Positions 22,383 to 33,076 of a stretch of DNA of 39,155 nt are shown piece after piece. Each line of letters starts with the position of its first letter. Position 1 is the stretch's first letter. The position numbers were made by a program, and so were the translations under genes. Where the stretch lies: contig NZ_CALCDX010000101.1 of assembly GCF_937900395.1 (NCBI RefSeq), positions 1 to 39,155 of the forward strand, given 5' to 3'. A model generated the notes under the pieces. That model searched no databases. It was not told the origin of the DNA and saw nothing but the letters and a program-made list of their open reading frames with translations. Source of the DNA: an uncultured Caulobacter sp. GTDB taxonomy: Bacteria; Pseudomonadota; Alphaproteobacteria; Caulobacterales; Caulobacteraceae.

Positions 22383-25061
22383 ATGGCCGACGGCTCCGCC
22401 GCCCTGCGAAGCGTCAAGACGACCTGCGCCTATTGCGGCGTGGGATGCGGCGTCGCGGGCGCGGTGGGGGAGGGGCGCTCGGTCCTGATCACCGGCGACG
22501 GGGCGCATCCGGCGAACGCGGGCCGGCTGTGCTCCAAGGGCTCGGCCCTCGGCGCCACCGTGGGCCTGGAAGGCCGGCTGCTGGAACCGACGATCCACGG
22601 CAAGAGCGCGAGCTGGAGCGAAGCCACGGCGCTGGTGGCGCGGCGTTTCCGGGAGACGATCGCCCGACACGGCCCAGACAGCGTGGCGTTCTACGTTTCC
22701 GGCCAGCTGCTGACCGAGGACTATTACGTCGCCAACAAGCTGATGAAGGGCTTCATCGGCTCGGGCAACATCGACACCAACAGCCGCCTGTGCATGGCGT
22801 CGGCTGTCGCCGCCCACAAGCAGGCCTTCGGCGCAGACCTCGTGCCGGGCTGCTACGAGGACCTGGACGTGGCGGATCTGGTCGTCTTCAGCGGCCACAA
22901 CGCCGCCTGGACCCATCCGGTGCTGTTCCGGCGCATGGAGCAGGCCAGGGCGCGGGGCCAGAAGCACGTGGTGATCGATCCGCGCCGCACCGACACGGCC
23001 GAAGGCGCGGACCTACATCTGGCCATCGCCCCGCAGAGCGACGTGCGTCTCTGGAGTGGCTTGCTCGCGGACCTGATCCGGCGGGGAGCGATCGACCGCG
23101 ACTACATCGCCAGTCACGTGAACGGCTTTGAGCAAGTCGTCGCCGCGCTCGCCGAAAACGACCAATCGCTTGGCGCCGTCGCCGCCGATTGCGGCGTCGC
23201 GAGCGGGGACCTGCGGACGTTCTATGACCTGTTCGCCGCGACCGAGCGAACCGTCAGCCTCTTTTCCATGGGCGCCAATCAGTCCTCTCAGGGCGTGGCC
23301 AAGGGGCTCGCGATCATCAACGCCCACCTCGCGACCGGCCGCATAGGCAAGCCGGGCGCGTGCCCGTTCTCGATCACCGGCCAGCCCAACGCCATGGGCG
23401 GACGCGAGACGGGCGGCATGGCCAACACCCTGGCCGGGCACATGGACTTCGCGCCCGAGGATCGCGACCGCGTCGCCCGCTTCTGGGGCGCGCCTGACAC
23501 CGCCCGCGCGCCGGGGCTCAAGGCCGTCGAAATGTTCGAGGCCGTCAGGGACGGACGGATCAAGGCGATCTGGGTGATGGCCACCAATCCCGCGGTCAGC
23601 CTGCCAGCCAGCGGCGCGGTCCGCGAAGCCCTCGCGGCGTGCCCGTTTGTCGTGGTCTCTGACTGCGTGGAGACCGACACGACGGCCTTCGCCCACGTCA
23701 AGCTGCCGGCCCTGGCCTGGGGCGAGAAGGACGGCACGGTCACCAACTCCGAGCGCCGCATCTCGCGCCAGCGGGCCCTGTTCCCCGCGCCGGGCCAAGC
23801 TCGCGCGGACTGGAAGATCATGGCCGACGTCGCCAGCGCCATGGGCTTCGACGGCTTCGGTTGGGCCAGCAACGCGGCGGTGTTTCGCGAGTGGGCGCGT
23901 CTCACGGCCTATGAAAATCGCGATCGCTTCCTGAACTTGACGGGCCTGTCGGCTCTGACCCCGCAGGCCTACGACAACCTCTCGCCGATCCAATGGCCCG
24001 TGCTGTCGGGCGGCGAGGGGACGCCTCGCCTGTTCGCCGATGGTCGTTTCCAGACGCCGGACGGCCGCGCCCGCATGGTTGCGGTCGCGCCGAAGGGGCC
24101 CGCCGAGGCGACCAGCGCGGCCTTCCCGATGTCGCTCAACACCGGGCGCATCCGCGACCAGTGGCACACCATGACCCGAACGGGGCTGGCCCCGGATCTC
24201 TGTCGCCACGCCCCCGAGCCCTATGTCGAAATCCATCCGGACGACGCGGAAGCCTTGGGCCTAAAGGACGGCGCCTTGGCCAGGGTGACGACCGCGCGAG
24301 CCGAGGCGGTGGTCGTCGCCAAGGTCAGCGATCGCCAGCGTCGTGGCTCGCTGTTCGTGCCCATGCACTGGACCGACGCCTTCGCGCCGTCTGGGCGCGC
24401 CAACAGTCTGGTGTCGCCGAACATCGACCCGACCTCGGGTCAGCCGGAGTTCAAGCACACCCCCGCTCGCGTGCGACCTTATCGCGAGACCTGGAAGGGC
24501 TTCTTCTTGAGTCGATCCGCCCTCAAGTCCCCGCTCGGGGCGGATCTTGTCTGGCGGCGTATCCCCCAAGACGCCTGCCAGCAGCACGAGTTCGCCGGCC
24601 GGGGCGACGCTGTCGAGCGCGACGCCCTCCGCAAGGTCCTGACCAAGAGGCTGGCCGGCGAACTCGTCACCTACGAAGACGCCGCCACCGGCGCCCGTCG
24701 GGAAGCCTGGGTGGAGGGCGACCGCCTGGTCGCCGTTCTTTACATGACAACGACCGGCCGCCTGCCGCCTCGGGACTGGCTGGTTGATCTGTTCCAGGCG
24801 GATCTGACGGCCGAAGCGCGCTCGGCCCTGCTGTTCGGGCGTCCGCTAGGCGCGCCGGCCGACAAGGGGCCGATGGTCTGCGCCTGCCTGAAGGTTGGGG
24901 CCAAGGCTGTCTCCGCCGCGATCGCCGCGGGCGCGGACACAGCCGACGCCGTTGGCGGGGCGACGGGGGCGGGGACCAACTGCGGATCCTGCCGTCCCGA
25001 AATCACGCGCCTGATCAACGCCTTCCTCATAACGCCCAAGGAGCCCGTCCATGCTGGTTGA
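22383..25061 (+). CDS. nasA: assimilatory nitrate reductase, catalytic subunit
   Basis: This 892-residue molybdopterin enzyme reduces nitrate to nitrite in the cytoplasm. An N-terminal [4Fe-4S] site (CAYCGVGC, then LCSKG) is followed by the bis-MGD catalytic domains and the MGD-binding C-terminal fold (SLNTGRIRDQWHTMTRTG is the conserved entry). An extra C-terminal BFD-type [2Fe-2S] domain lies at about 832-885 (VCACLKV and NCGSCRPE). No Tat signal is present, consistent with assimilation. No separate electron-transfer subunit gene (NasB/C type) is present here. The cobA start lies 11 nt inside its end. Confidence 0.95.
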   Translation: MADGSAALRSVKTTCAYCGVGCGVAGAVGEGRSVLITGDGAHPANAGRLCSKGSALGATVGLEGRLLEPTIHGKSASWSEATALVARRFRETIARHGPDSVAFYVSGQLLTEDYYVANKLMKGFIGSGNIDTNSRLCMASAVAAHKQAFGADLVPGCYEDLDVADLVVFSGHNAAWTHPVLFRRMEQARARGQKHVVIDPRRTDTAEGADLHLAIAPQSDVRLWSGLLADLIRRGAIDRDYIASHVNGFEQVVAALAENDQSLGAVAADCGVASGDLRTFYDLFAATERTVSLFSMGANQSSQGVAKGLAIINAHLATGRIGKPGACPFSITGQPNAMGGRETGGMANTLAGHMDFAPEDRDRVARFWGAPDTARAPGLKAVEMFEAVRDGRIKAIWVMATNPAVSLPASGAVREALAACPFVVVSDCVETDTTAFAHVKLPALAWGEKDGTVTNSERRISRQRALFPAPGQARADWKIMADVASAMGFDGFGWASNAAVFREWARLTAYENRDRFLNLTGLSALTPQAYDNLSPIQWPVLSGGEGTPRLFADGRFQTPDGRARMVAVAPKGPAEATSAAFPMSLNTGRIRDQWHTMTRTGLAPDLCRHAPEPYVEIHPDDAEALGLKDGALARVTTARAEAVVVAKVSDRQRRGSLFVPMHWTDAFAPSGRANSLVSPNIDPTSGQPEFKHTPARVRPYRETWKGFFLSRSALKSPLGADLVWRRIPQDACQQHEFAGRGDAVERDALRKVLTKRLAGELVTYEDAATGARREAWVEGDRLVAVLYMTTTGRLPPRDWLVDLFQADLTAEARSALLFGRPLGAPADKGPMVCACLKVGAKAVSAAIAAGADTADAVGGATGAGTNCGSCRPEITRLINAFLITPKEPVHAG

Positions 25062-25821
25062 GAACAAGCTCGGCAAGGTGCTGCTGGTTGGCGCCGGACC
25101 CGGCCCGGCAGATCTCATGACGGTTCGCGCCGTGCGCGCGGTCGAGAGCGCGGGGGCCTTGCTCTACGACGCCCTGTGCTCCGAAGAGGCCGTCGCGCTG
25201 GCGCCGCCGGGCTGCGTCCGGATCCAGACCGGCAAGCGCGCCGGCAAGCCCAGCATGAAGCAGGACGAGATCAATCGCCTGATGCTGCGCCTGGCGCGCC
25301 GAGGTCTGCAAGTCGTGCGCCTGAAGGGCGGAGACCCCTCGATCTTCGGGCGCGTGGGGGAGGAGATGGCGTTCCTGAACCGCTTTGGCGTCGAGACCGA
25401 GGTGGTGCCCGGGGTCACCGCCGCCTGCGCCGCCGCCGCGCAGTTCGGCTTCCCGCTGACCCATCGCGGCGAAGCGCGACGCGTCGTCTTCACCACGGCG
25501 CGCGTCGAGGACGGCGCCATGGCGGGCGACTGGCGGATCGGCGGTGATCCCGAGGCGACGGTGGCCGTTTATATGGGCGCCGAGGCCGCGCCGGCCTTGG
25601 CCCGGGCGCTGATGGCCGAAGGCCGCACCGCCAGCACGCCCGTGGCGGCCGTCGAGAACGCCGGCGCGCCGCATGCGCGGCTGACGGAGATGACCCTGGC
25701 CGATTTGGGCGCCGCTCCCCTTCGAAGGGGAGGCGGGCCGCTGCTGATTGTCGTGGGCGAGGTCGCCGCGTTGGCGGTCGATCGATCCAGTCAACACGCC
25801 GACCAGAGGGCTTTCGCATGA
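25051..25821 (+). CDS. cobA: uroporphyrinogen-III C-methyltransferase
   Basis: This 256-residue SAM-dependent enzyme methylates uroporphyrinogen III at C2 and C7 to precorrin-2, the first step to siroheme. Motifs are VGAGPGPADLMTVRA, YDALCSEE, RLKGGDPSIFGRVGEE, VVPGVTAACAAAAQ and PLTHRG. The length is that of a stand-alone SUMT, without the CysG oxidase/chelatase half, so those last steps must be encoded elsewhere. It overlaps nasA by 11 nt, with AAGGAG inside the nasA reading frame. It supplies siroheme to NirB; a role in cobalamin synthesis is also possible. Confidence 0.93.
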   Translation: MLVENKLGKVLLVGAGPGPADLMTVRAVRAVESAGALLYDALCSEEAVALAPPGCVRIQTGKRAGKPSMKQDEINRLMLRLARRGLQVVRLKGGDPSIFGRVGEEMAFLNRFGVETEVVPGVTAACAAAAQFGFPLTHRGEARRVVFTTARVEDGAMAGDWRIGGDPEATVAVYMGAEAAPALARALMAEGRTASTPVAAVENAGAPHARLTEMTLADLGAAPLRRGGGPLLIVVGEVAALAVDRSSQHADQRAFA

Positions 25822-25844
25822 ACGCCTCTTCGCCACGCAAGCCC

Positions 25845-26222
25845 TTATCGATGGGTCAATCGTGCGTCCAACGCCGCCCGCAGGTGCTCTAGGCTCGGCG
25901 GAACGGATGGCGAGCACCAGGCGATCTCCCGAACAGAAAATCCCTCGCGTCGCATATGCGCGACCAGGCGAACGCGCTCCAGGGCTTCGTCCGTGGGAAG
26001 GCGGCGACCGGCCCTACGCTCGAACGCGACGACCCCGGCGTCCTCCCAACGCCGCAGCGTCGAGGTGGAGAGGCCGAGCTTGGCGAGCAAGCGAGCGACG
26101 GGCGAGGCGGGGGAGGGAGCTGCGGCCTCCCCGCGCGCGCGGCGCGCTTGGCGTTCGGCTCTGGCGAACATCGCCTCCGCCGACTTGGTGATCGGTCCGG
26201 CATAGTCTTGGCGGGAGATCAT
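25845..26222 (-). CDS. MerR-type HTH protein, second of a tandem pair
   Basis: This 125-residue protein has a MerR-like winged HTH in its middle (LAKLGLSTSTLRRWEDAGVV, then LPTDEALERVRLVAHMRREGFSVREI, about residues 45-105). It follows an unusual basic N-terminal extension (ARAERQARRARGEA). The C-terminus is short and lacks the long dimerisation helix of full MerR proteins. The ATG overlaps the stop of the preceding MerR gene by 4 nt (ATGA). It is the last gene of the pccA operon and converges with cobA. The effector is unknown. Confidence 0.7.
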   Translation of the reverse strand: MISRQDYAGPITKSAEAMFARAERQARRARGEAAAPSPASPVARLLAKLGLSTSTLRRWEDAGVVAFERRAGRRLPTDEALERVRLVAHMRREGFSVREIAWCSPSVPPSLEHLRAALDARLTHR

Positions 26223-26664
26223 AGCGGGCTGGCCGGGGGGGCGCTGCTCTCCTGCCCGCCAGCTCCGTGATCGGCGAACGGCGGCTCGGCCGGATCACTG
26301 CCGATGGTATCGAGCATCGTCTGCAGGCGGGCGACGTCGCGCTTGCGGTCCTCCAGGATCATCGCCAAAGCCAGGCCAAGCTCGCGCTTCTGCGCGGCCG
26401 GATTGGAGCGCAGCGCCATCAGGCGGCGGATCGCGGCGATCGGTAGGCCCACCTCGCGCAGGGCGACCACAGTCCTCAAGGTTTCGAAGGCATGGGGATC
26501 GTAGGCGCGAACGCCGCCAGCCAGACGATGCGCTCGGACCAGGCCTTTGTCTTCGTAGTGGCGCAAGGTCCGGGACGTGACGCCAAGCTGGCGCGCGGCT
26601 TGGTGGATGGGAGCCACGCGCCAAGGTGCGGCTAGCGGCGTCGACGGGGGGAGGGCCGTTTCCA

Positions 26665-26665
<1 letters not shown>
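26219..26665 (-). CDS. MerR-family transcriptional regulator
   Basis: This 148-residue MerR regulator has a typical HTH-wing (IHQAARQLGVTSRTLRHYEDKGLV, about 19-42; RAYDPHAFETLRTVVALREVGLPIAAIRRLM, about 53-83, given as landmarks). A dimerisation helix follows (about 90-125) and then a Pro/Ala-rich tail. There are no conserved metal-binding cysteines, so a metal sensor is unlikely. Its ATG overlaps the pccA stop by one base (TGATG). It may control the carboxylase operon that encodes it. Confidence 0.8.
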
Positions 26666-28659
<1,994 letters not shown>

Positions 28660-28760
28660 CGGCAACTTCCGCCCGCCATTTTTGTGCTTTGCAGCATGGC
28701 CTATCAGGCCTTGTCGGGTTTGCAAGCCTGCCCTTACGGCGTTACACCCAGGGGGCGGAA

Positions 28761-28774
28761 TGACACCGGTTTCC
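28761..28774. promoter_or_regulatory. TGACACCGGT operator upstream of large LamG gene
   Basis: TGACACCGGTTTCC matches the palindrome TGACACCGGTGTCA at 12 of 14 positions and lies 37 bp before the ATG at 28812. The same core, 13 of 14, occurs before the second LamG gene at 37661. Palindromes with a central CCGG are typical of LacI-family sugar regulators. The regulator is not in this window. Confidence 0.5.
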
Positions 28775-28811
28775 AAAATCGGGATAGCCGCTAGTCGGAG
28801 GAGACTGTTGC

Positions 28812-31800
28812 ATGAAGGCGATTTTCCTGGGCTCGGCCTGCGCGCTGATCCTGGCCAACGCGGCGAGCGCCGCCCAGACCCCTGCCGAGCCAGGCTTGCT
28901 GTTCAAGCTGTCGGGCGACAAGGGCCTCGTCGCCGACGTCGCAGCAGGCGATCCCGTCCCCAACTTCGCCGACAAGGTCACGCCGATCGACGGCAAGGCC
29001 GACAAGGGCTTTCGCGCCGCCGACGACGGCGTCGTCTCGTGGAACGCGCCCAGCAACATCCTGGCCCAACGCGGCACGCTCTCCTTCTTCTGGCGCTCGG
29101 GCTATCCGGTCGGCGTTGCGCCGTTCGTGATCTTCCGCGTCGGTTACGCCGATCACTCCAGCTGGGACATGGCGTTCCTGCGGATCGACTGGAACGGTCA
29201 CGGCTTCGACGCCTTCGTCACCGACAACGGCCTCGCCCGCACGCGGGTCTCGTTCAAGGTCGACAAGACCCCCGCTCCGGACGCCTGGACGCACCTGGCC
29301 TTCACCTGGGACGAAACCACGGGCGTCCAGCTCTATGTCGACGGCAAGCTGGCCGCCAAGAAGGAGGCCAAGGCCGTCTATGACGCCGGCCTCGACCAGT
29401 TTGGCGTCGCCGGCCGGGTGATCGCGCCGCATCAGGTGCAGAGCCGCTACAACTTCACGCGCGGCGGCGATCTGGACGAACTGCGCGTCTACGACCGGGC
29501 GCTGGACGGCTCGGCCATCGCCGCTCTCGCCCGCAACGAAGCGCCGACCCTGGCCGCGCCCGTCGCCACGCTCGACGATCCGGCCGTCCACGCCGCCTGG
29601 AAGCAGCGCTACGGCTGGAACAAGGACCTGCCGCCGATCCTCGCCGACGCCCAGACGACGATCCGCAAGGTCGAGATCGCCGACGCCAAGGACATCAAGC
29701 AGTGGATGTGGCGCGCCAATGACGGGATTCCGGAGACGACCTGGCCAGGCGTCTACAATCGCTCGCGCCTGCCCGGCCGCGACGACTATTTCCAGCTGCC
29801 GGACTGGAACGTCTATGTCGACGGCGGCAAGGCCCTGACGCTGACCCTGCCCGACGAGCCCATCAATCGCCTGGAGATCCAGGGCCCGGCCTACGGCGCC
29901 CTCTCCTGGTCGGCCAAGGCGGGCGACAAGCCGACCGGCGTCGGCGCCCGCGCCAAGGACCAGCAGCGCACCGTCACCGCCCTGGCCCAGCCGCTGAAGG
30001 GCGGGGTCCTGACCTTCACCAACGTGGCGCAAGAGACGCCGATTCAGGAGTTATGGGCCTATAACGTCTCCGCCGGCGGCGAGCCGAAAGACGCCTTCAA
30101 GATGAGCTACACGGTCCGCGCCGACGTGGCGTCGGACTATCTGAACCTCGCCGACCTCAACGCCTACATCACCGGCCGTCACCCGGCGGGCGAACGCGCC
30201 ACCGTCGTGGCCATTCCGGAGGGCGCGCCCAACCGCCCCCGCCCCGCCACCGATCTGGCTGCCAAGGGCCTGCCGATTGTCCACGTCCTGATCCCGTCGG
30301 GCTTCGGCGACGCCCCGGCCGCCAAACCGCTGGCCCGCAACTGGGCCTATGGCTGGGAGAACGCCCGCGACGGCCTTGATGGGATCGCGATCGACATTCC
30401 CGCCCTGCCCGGCGCGGCCGGAACGATCATTCCGCTGAACATCCAGGTGAAGGACCCGATCTGGCCAGGCCGCAACATGATCGACGTCAGCGTCTCGGTG
30501 AAGGCCGGCGAGGCCCGCACCGTCTGGCTCGACCTGCGCGACCGCATCCTGACCGCCGATAGTCTCTATCTCACCCTCGCCGCCGACAGCAGCGACTTCG
30601 GGCCCAAGGCCCTCGACGGCGCCAAGATCCGCCTGGTGCTGAAGGACCGCGACAGGGCCAAGGTCGAACACATCGCCGACCGTCTGAACCAAGTGAAGGA
30701 CAACTGGGCCTTCTTGGTCGAGGAGCACACGACCTCCAAGCGCCAGGGCCTCTATCGTCGCCTTTACGCCGACATCTCCGACCTGCTGCGCGTCGACCCC
30801 GACAACCAGATCGGCCGCGAGTACTGGGGCGACATCACCTATGGCAGCCAGGGCTGGCCGGCGTTCGAACAGCCCAAGCCCAAGGACGACACGCCGCTAT
30901 GGGCCTTCCGTCAGCTGGAAGACCTCAAGCTGGTCTCCCATTACGTCAACTGGTGGATCGACGAGCGCCAGGCCGACTTCGGCGACTTCGGCGGCGGCCT
31001 GTCGGACGACACCGACCTTCTGCAGCAATGGCCAGGCCTGGCCTTGATGGGCGTCCAGCCGGACAAGATCACCCACTCGCTGAACCGCCTGACCGACGCC
31101 GTCTACAAGAACGGCATGTTCACCGATGGCCTCTCGACCATCGTGACCGACGAGCTGCACGCCTACGAAGAGGGCATCAACTCCAATTCGGAAGCGATGT
31201 ACGTCAACTATGGCGACCCGCTGGCCGTGGAGCGCCTGTTCACGACGGTGAAGGCCCTGCCCCGCGTCGTCGACAAGAACCCGGCCGGCCACGTCCACTT
31301 CAACAGCAACTGGTACAGCGGCAAGATTTCGTACCGCGAAGGTCCGTGGGAGTGGCAAAAGCCCTATTCGTTCGGCGTCACCCACCCGTCGATCCTGATC
31401 AGCGACTTCAACGGCGACCCGACCGCGCGCGAGACGATCATCGGCCTTGCCGACGGCTATCTGGCGCACGTCCGGCCGGACGGCTCGTACCCCAACGAGA
31501 TCAACTGGCGCACCGACGCCGAGCGTGGCGGCACAGTGCTGCAGGGCTCAGGCGCGGATGGCCCGTTCCAGGTGTTCTGGGCCGCTTACCGCCTGACCGG
31601 CGATCCCAAGTACCTGGTCCCGATCCAATGGCGGATCGGCAAGAGCGGCCTGAAGTCGCTAGGGTCGATCAACGAGAACGCCCTGACGGAAATGAAGCTG
31701 GGCGAGCCTAACAGGGACGCCCTGGTCAAGGCCGCGGCCAAGGGCGGCGCGTTCGAGCGTTACGCGGCCTGGTCGCTGACCGGCGACAAGGCGTACCTCG

Positions 31801-32588
31801 AGGACCTCTACGCGGACGAAATCCAGTGGAACGCCCAGCACATGTACATGCACACGGAAGGCCACTGGTGGTCGGACCGCGTGGAGTTGCCGTCCGACTA
31901 CCTGCAGCGCACCCGCCTGGGCGGCATCGCCAACAAGCGCACCCAGATGACGCCGGGCCACGTCGTCTCCTGGCGCTTCGACAACGCTGACGGCGCGGAC
32001 GTAGCGCTGCTGGTCAAGGACGCGACCAAGACCAGCTTCAAGGTCGTGGCGTACAACACCACCGACAAGCCGGTGACGGCGACCATGACCGGCTGGAACG
32101 TCGCGCCGGGTCAGTGGAGCCTGACTCAGGGCCTCGACGCCAATGGCGACGACGCCATCGACGGCGCGGCCCAGAGCCGCTCGGTCGCCTTCGAGCGCAG
32201 CCTAGGGACCCAGGTCGTGCTGGCGCCGCGCCAGACGATCGTCATCGACATGAAGCTGGAGAAGGCGGGCGATGATCCCGCCAAGCGCGCCGATCTCGGT
32301 GTCGGACGCGGCGACGTGACAGTGAAGGGCTCGGCCGTGACCGCGATCGTCCACAGCCTGGGCGCCCAGGACGCCGCGCCGGCCAGGCTGGAGCTGGTCG
32401 ACGTGACGGGCAAGGTCCTGGCCAGCGCGCCGACCCCCGCGCTGAAGGCGCCGCGGGACTTGCTGCCCAAGGCCGCCTCGGTGAAGCTGAAAATCCCCGC
32501 CGGCGTGAAGGCTCAAGGTCTGCGTGTGCGGATCACAACCACCCAGCCCCAGAACACCCGCCTGAACGACGAGGTCGTGCTGCCATGA
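28812..32588 (+). CDS. large exported LamG-domain protein, probable polysaccharide-acting
   Basis: This 1258-residue protein has a Sec signal peptide (MKAIFLGSACALILANAASA). A LamG/concanavalin-like jelly roll follows at about residues 30-235 (GTLSFFWRS, WTHLAFTWDETTGVQLYVDGKLAAKK, GDLDELRVYDRAL). The middle contains beta-rich modules. A long helical region at about 640-1020 is rich in Trp, Tyr, Asp and Glu (SDDTDLLQQWPG, EGINSNSEAMY, GPWEWQKPYSFG) and looks like an alpha-barrel carbohydrate-active domain. The end is beta-rich again. I do not recognise the enzyme family. GGAGGAG precedes the ATG. It is coupled to the next gene by ATGA, and its upstream operator matches that of the second LamG gene. 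Confidence 0.7.
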   Translation: MKAIFLGSACALILANAASAAQTPAEPGLLFKLSGDKGLVADVAAGDPVPNFADKVTPIDGKADKGFRAADDGVVSWNAPSNILAQRGTLSFFWRSGYPVGVAPFVIFRVGYADHSSWDMAFLRIDWNGHGFDAFVTDNGLARTRVSFKVDKTPAPDAWTHLAFTWDETTGVQLYVDGKLAAKKEAKAVYDAGLDQFGVAGRVIAPHQVQSRYNFTRGGDLDELRVYDRALDGSAIAALARNEAPTLAAPVATLDDPAVHAAWKQRYGWNKDLPPILADAQTTIRKVEIADAKDIKQWMWRANDGIPETTWPGVYNRSRLPGRDDYFQLPDWNVYVDGGKALTLTLPDEPINRLEIQGPAYGALSWSAKAGDKPTGVGARAKDQQRTVTALAQPLKGGVLTFTNVAQETPIQELWAYNVSAGGEPKDAFKMSYTVRADVASDYLNLADLNAYITGRHPAGERATVVAIPEGAPNRPRPATDLAAKGLPIVHVLIPSGFGDAPAAKPLARNWAYGWENARDGLDGIAIDIPALPGAAGTIIPLNIQVKDPIWPGRNMIDVSVSVKAGEARTVWLDLRDRILTADSLYLTLAADSSDFGPKALDGAKIRLVLKDRDRAKVEHIADRLNQVKDNWAFLVEEHTTSKRQGLYRRLYADISDLLRVDPDNQIGREYWGDITYGSQGWPAFEQPKPKDDTPLWAFRQLEDLKLVSHYVNWWIDERQADFGDFGGGLSDDTDLLQQWPGLALMGVQPDKITHSLNRLTDAVYKNGMFTDGLSTIVTDELHAYEEGINSNSEAMYVNYGDPLAVERLFTTVKALPRVVDKNPAGHVHFNSNWYSGKISYREGPWEWQKPYSFGVTHPSILISDFNGDPTARETIIGLADGYLAHVRPDGSYPNEINWRTDAERGGTVLQGSGADGPFQVFWAAYRLTGDPKYLVPIQWRIGKSGLKSLGSINENALTEMKLGEPNRDALVKAAAKGGAFERYAAWSLTGDKAYLEDLYADEIQWNAQHMYMHTEGHWWSDRVELPSDYLQRTRLGGIANKRTQMTPGHVVSWRFDNADGADVALLVKDATKTSFKVVAYNTTDKPVTATMTGWNVAPGQWSLTQGLDANGDDAIDGAAQSRSVAFERSLGTQVVLAPRQTIVIDMKLEKAGDDPAKRADLGVGRGDVTVKGSAVTAIVHSLGAQDAAPARLELVDVTGKVLASAPTPALKAPRDLLPKAASVKLKIPAGVKAQGLRVRITTTQPQNTRLNDEVVLP

Positions 32589-33076
32589 GAAAGTCCCTGA
32601 CGCTGATCGCCGCCGGCCTCTGCCTGGCTGGCGGGCCCGCCCTGGCCCAAGCGGTCGCCCCGCCCGCGGCCCATCCCGCCTATGCCGCTCGGGTCATCAC
32701 CCTGGCCGAGGCCAAGTCGGTGGTCGCCGCCGCCGAGACCGAGGCGCGCAAGAACGGCTGGTCCATGGTCATCACCGTGGTCGAGTCCAACGGCGCGGTC
32801 GTGCTCTCCGAGAAAATGGACGGGGCGCAGTACGGCTCGGGCGAGGTGGCGCTGAAGAAGGCCCAGACCGCCACCAACTTCCGCCGCCCGACCTCCGAGT
32901 TCCAGAACGCGGTGAAGGCCGGCACGCTGAACGCCATCTTCACCGGCGCCACGGCGATCGAGGGCGGTGAGCTCTTGCTGGCCGACGGCAAGATCGTCGG
33001 CGCGATCGGCGTCTCGGGCGGTTCGGCGCCGGAGGACGGGATCGTGGCCCGCGCGGCCGCGGCGACGCTCAAATAA
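32585..33076 (+). CDS. exported GlcG/HbpS-like haem-binding-family protein
   Basis: This 163-residue protein has a signal peptide (MRKSLTLIAAGLCLAGGPALAQA) and a GlcG/HbpS fold. The family features visible are ITLAEAKSVVAAAETEARKNGW, VVESNGAVVLSEKMDGA, LKKAQTATNFRRPT and GAIGVSGGSAPEDGIVA. Members bind haem or cobalamin, or have no known ligand; the alpha-beta core is clear but the ligand here is not. The ATG overlaps the stop of the LamG giant (ATGA), so they are made together. Its stop overlaps the convergent amidase gene by 8 bp. Confidence 0.8.
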   Translation: MRKSLTLIAAGLCLAGGPALAQAVAPPAAHPAYAARVITLAEAKSVVAAAETEARKNGWSMVITVVESNGAVVLSEKMDGAQYGSGEVALKKAQTATNFRRPTSEFQNAVKAGTLNAIFTGATAIEGGELLLADGKIVGAIGVSGGSAPEDGIVARAAAATLK

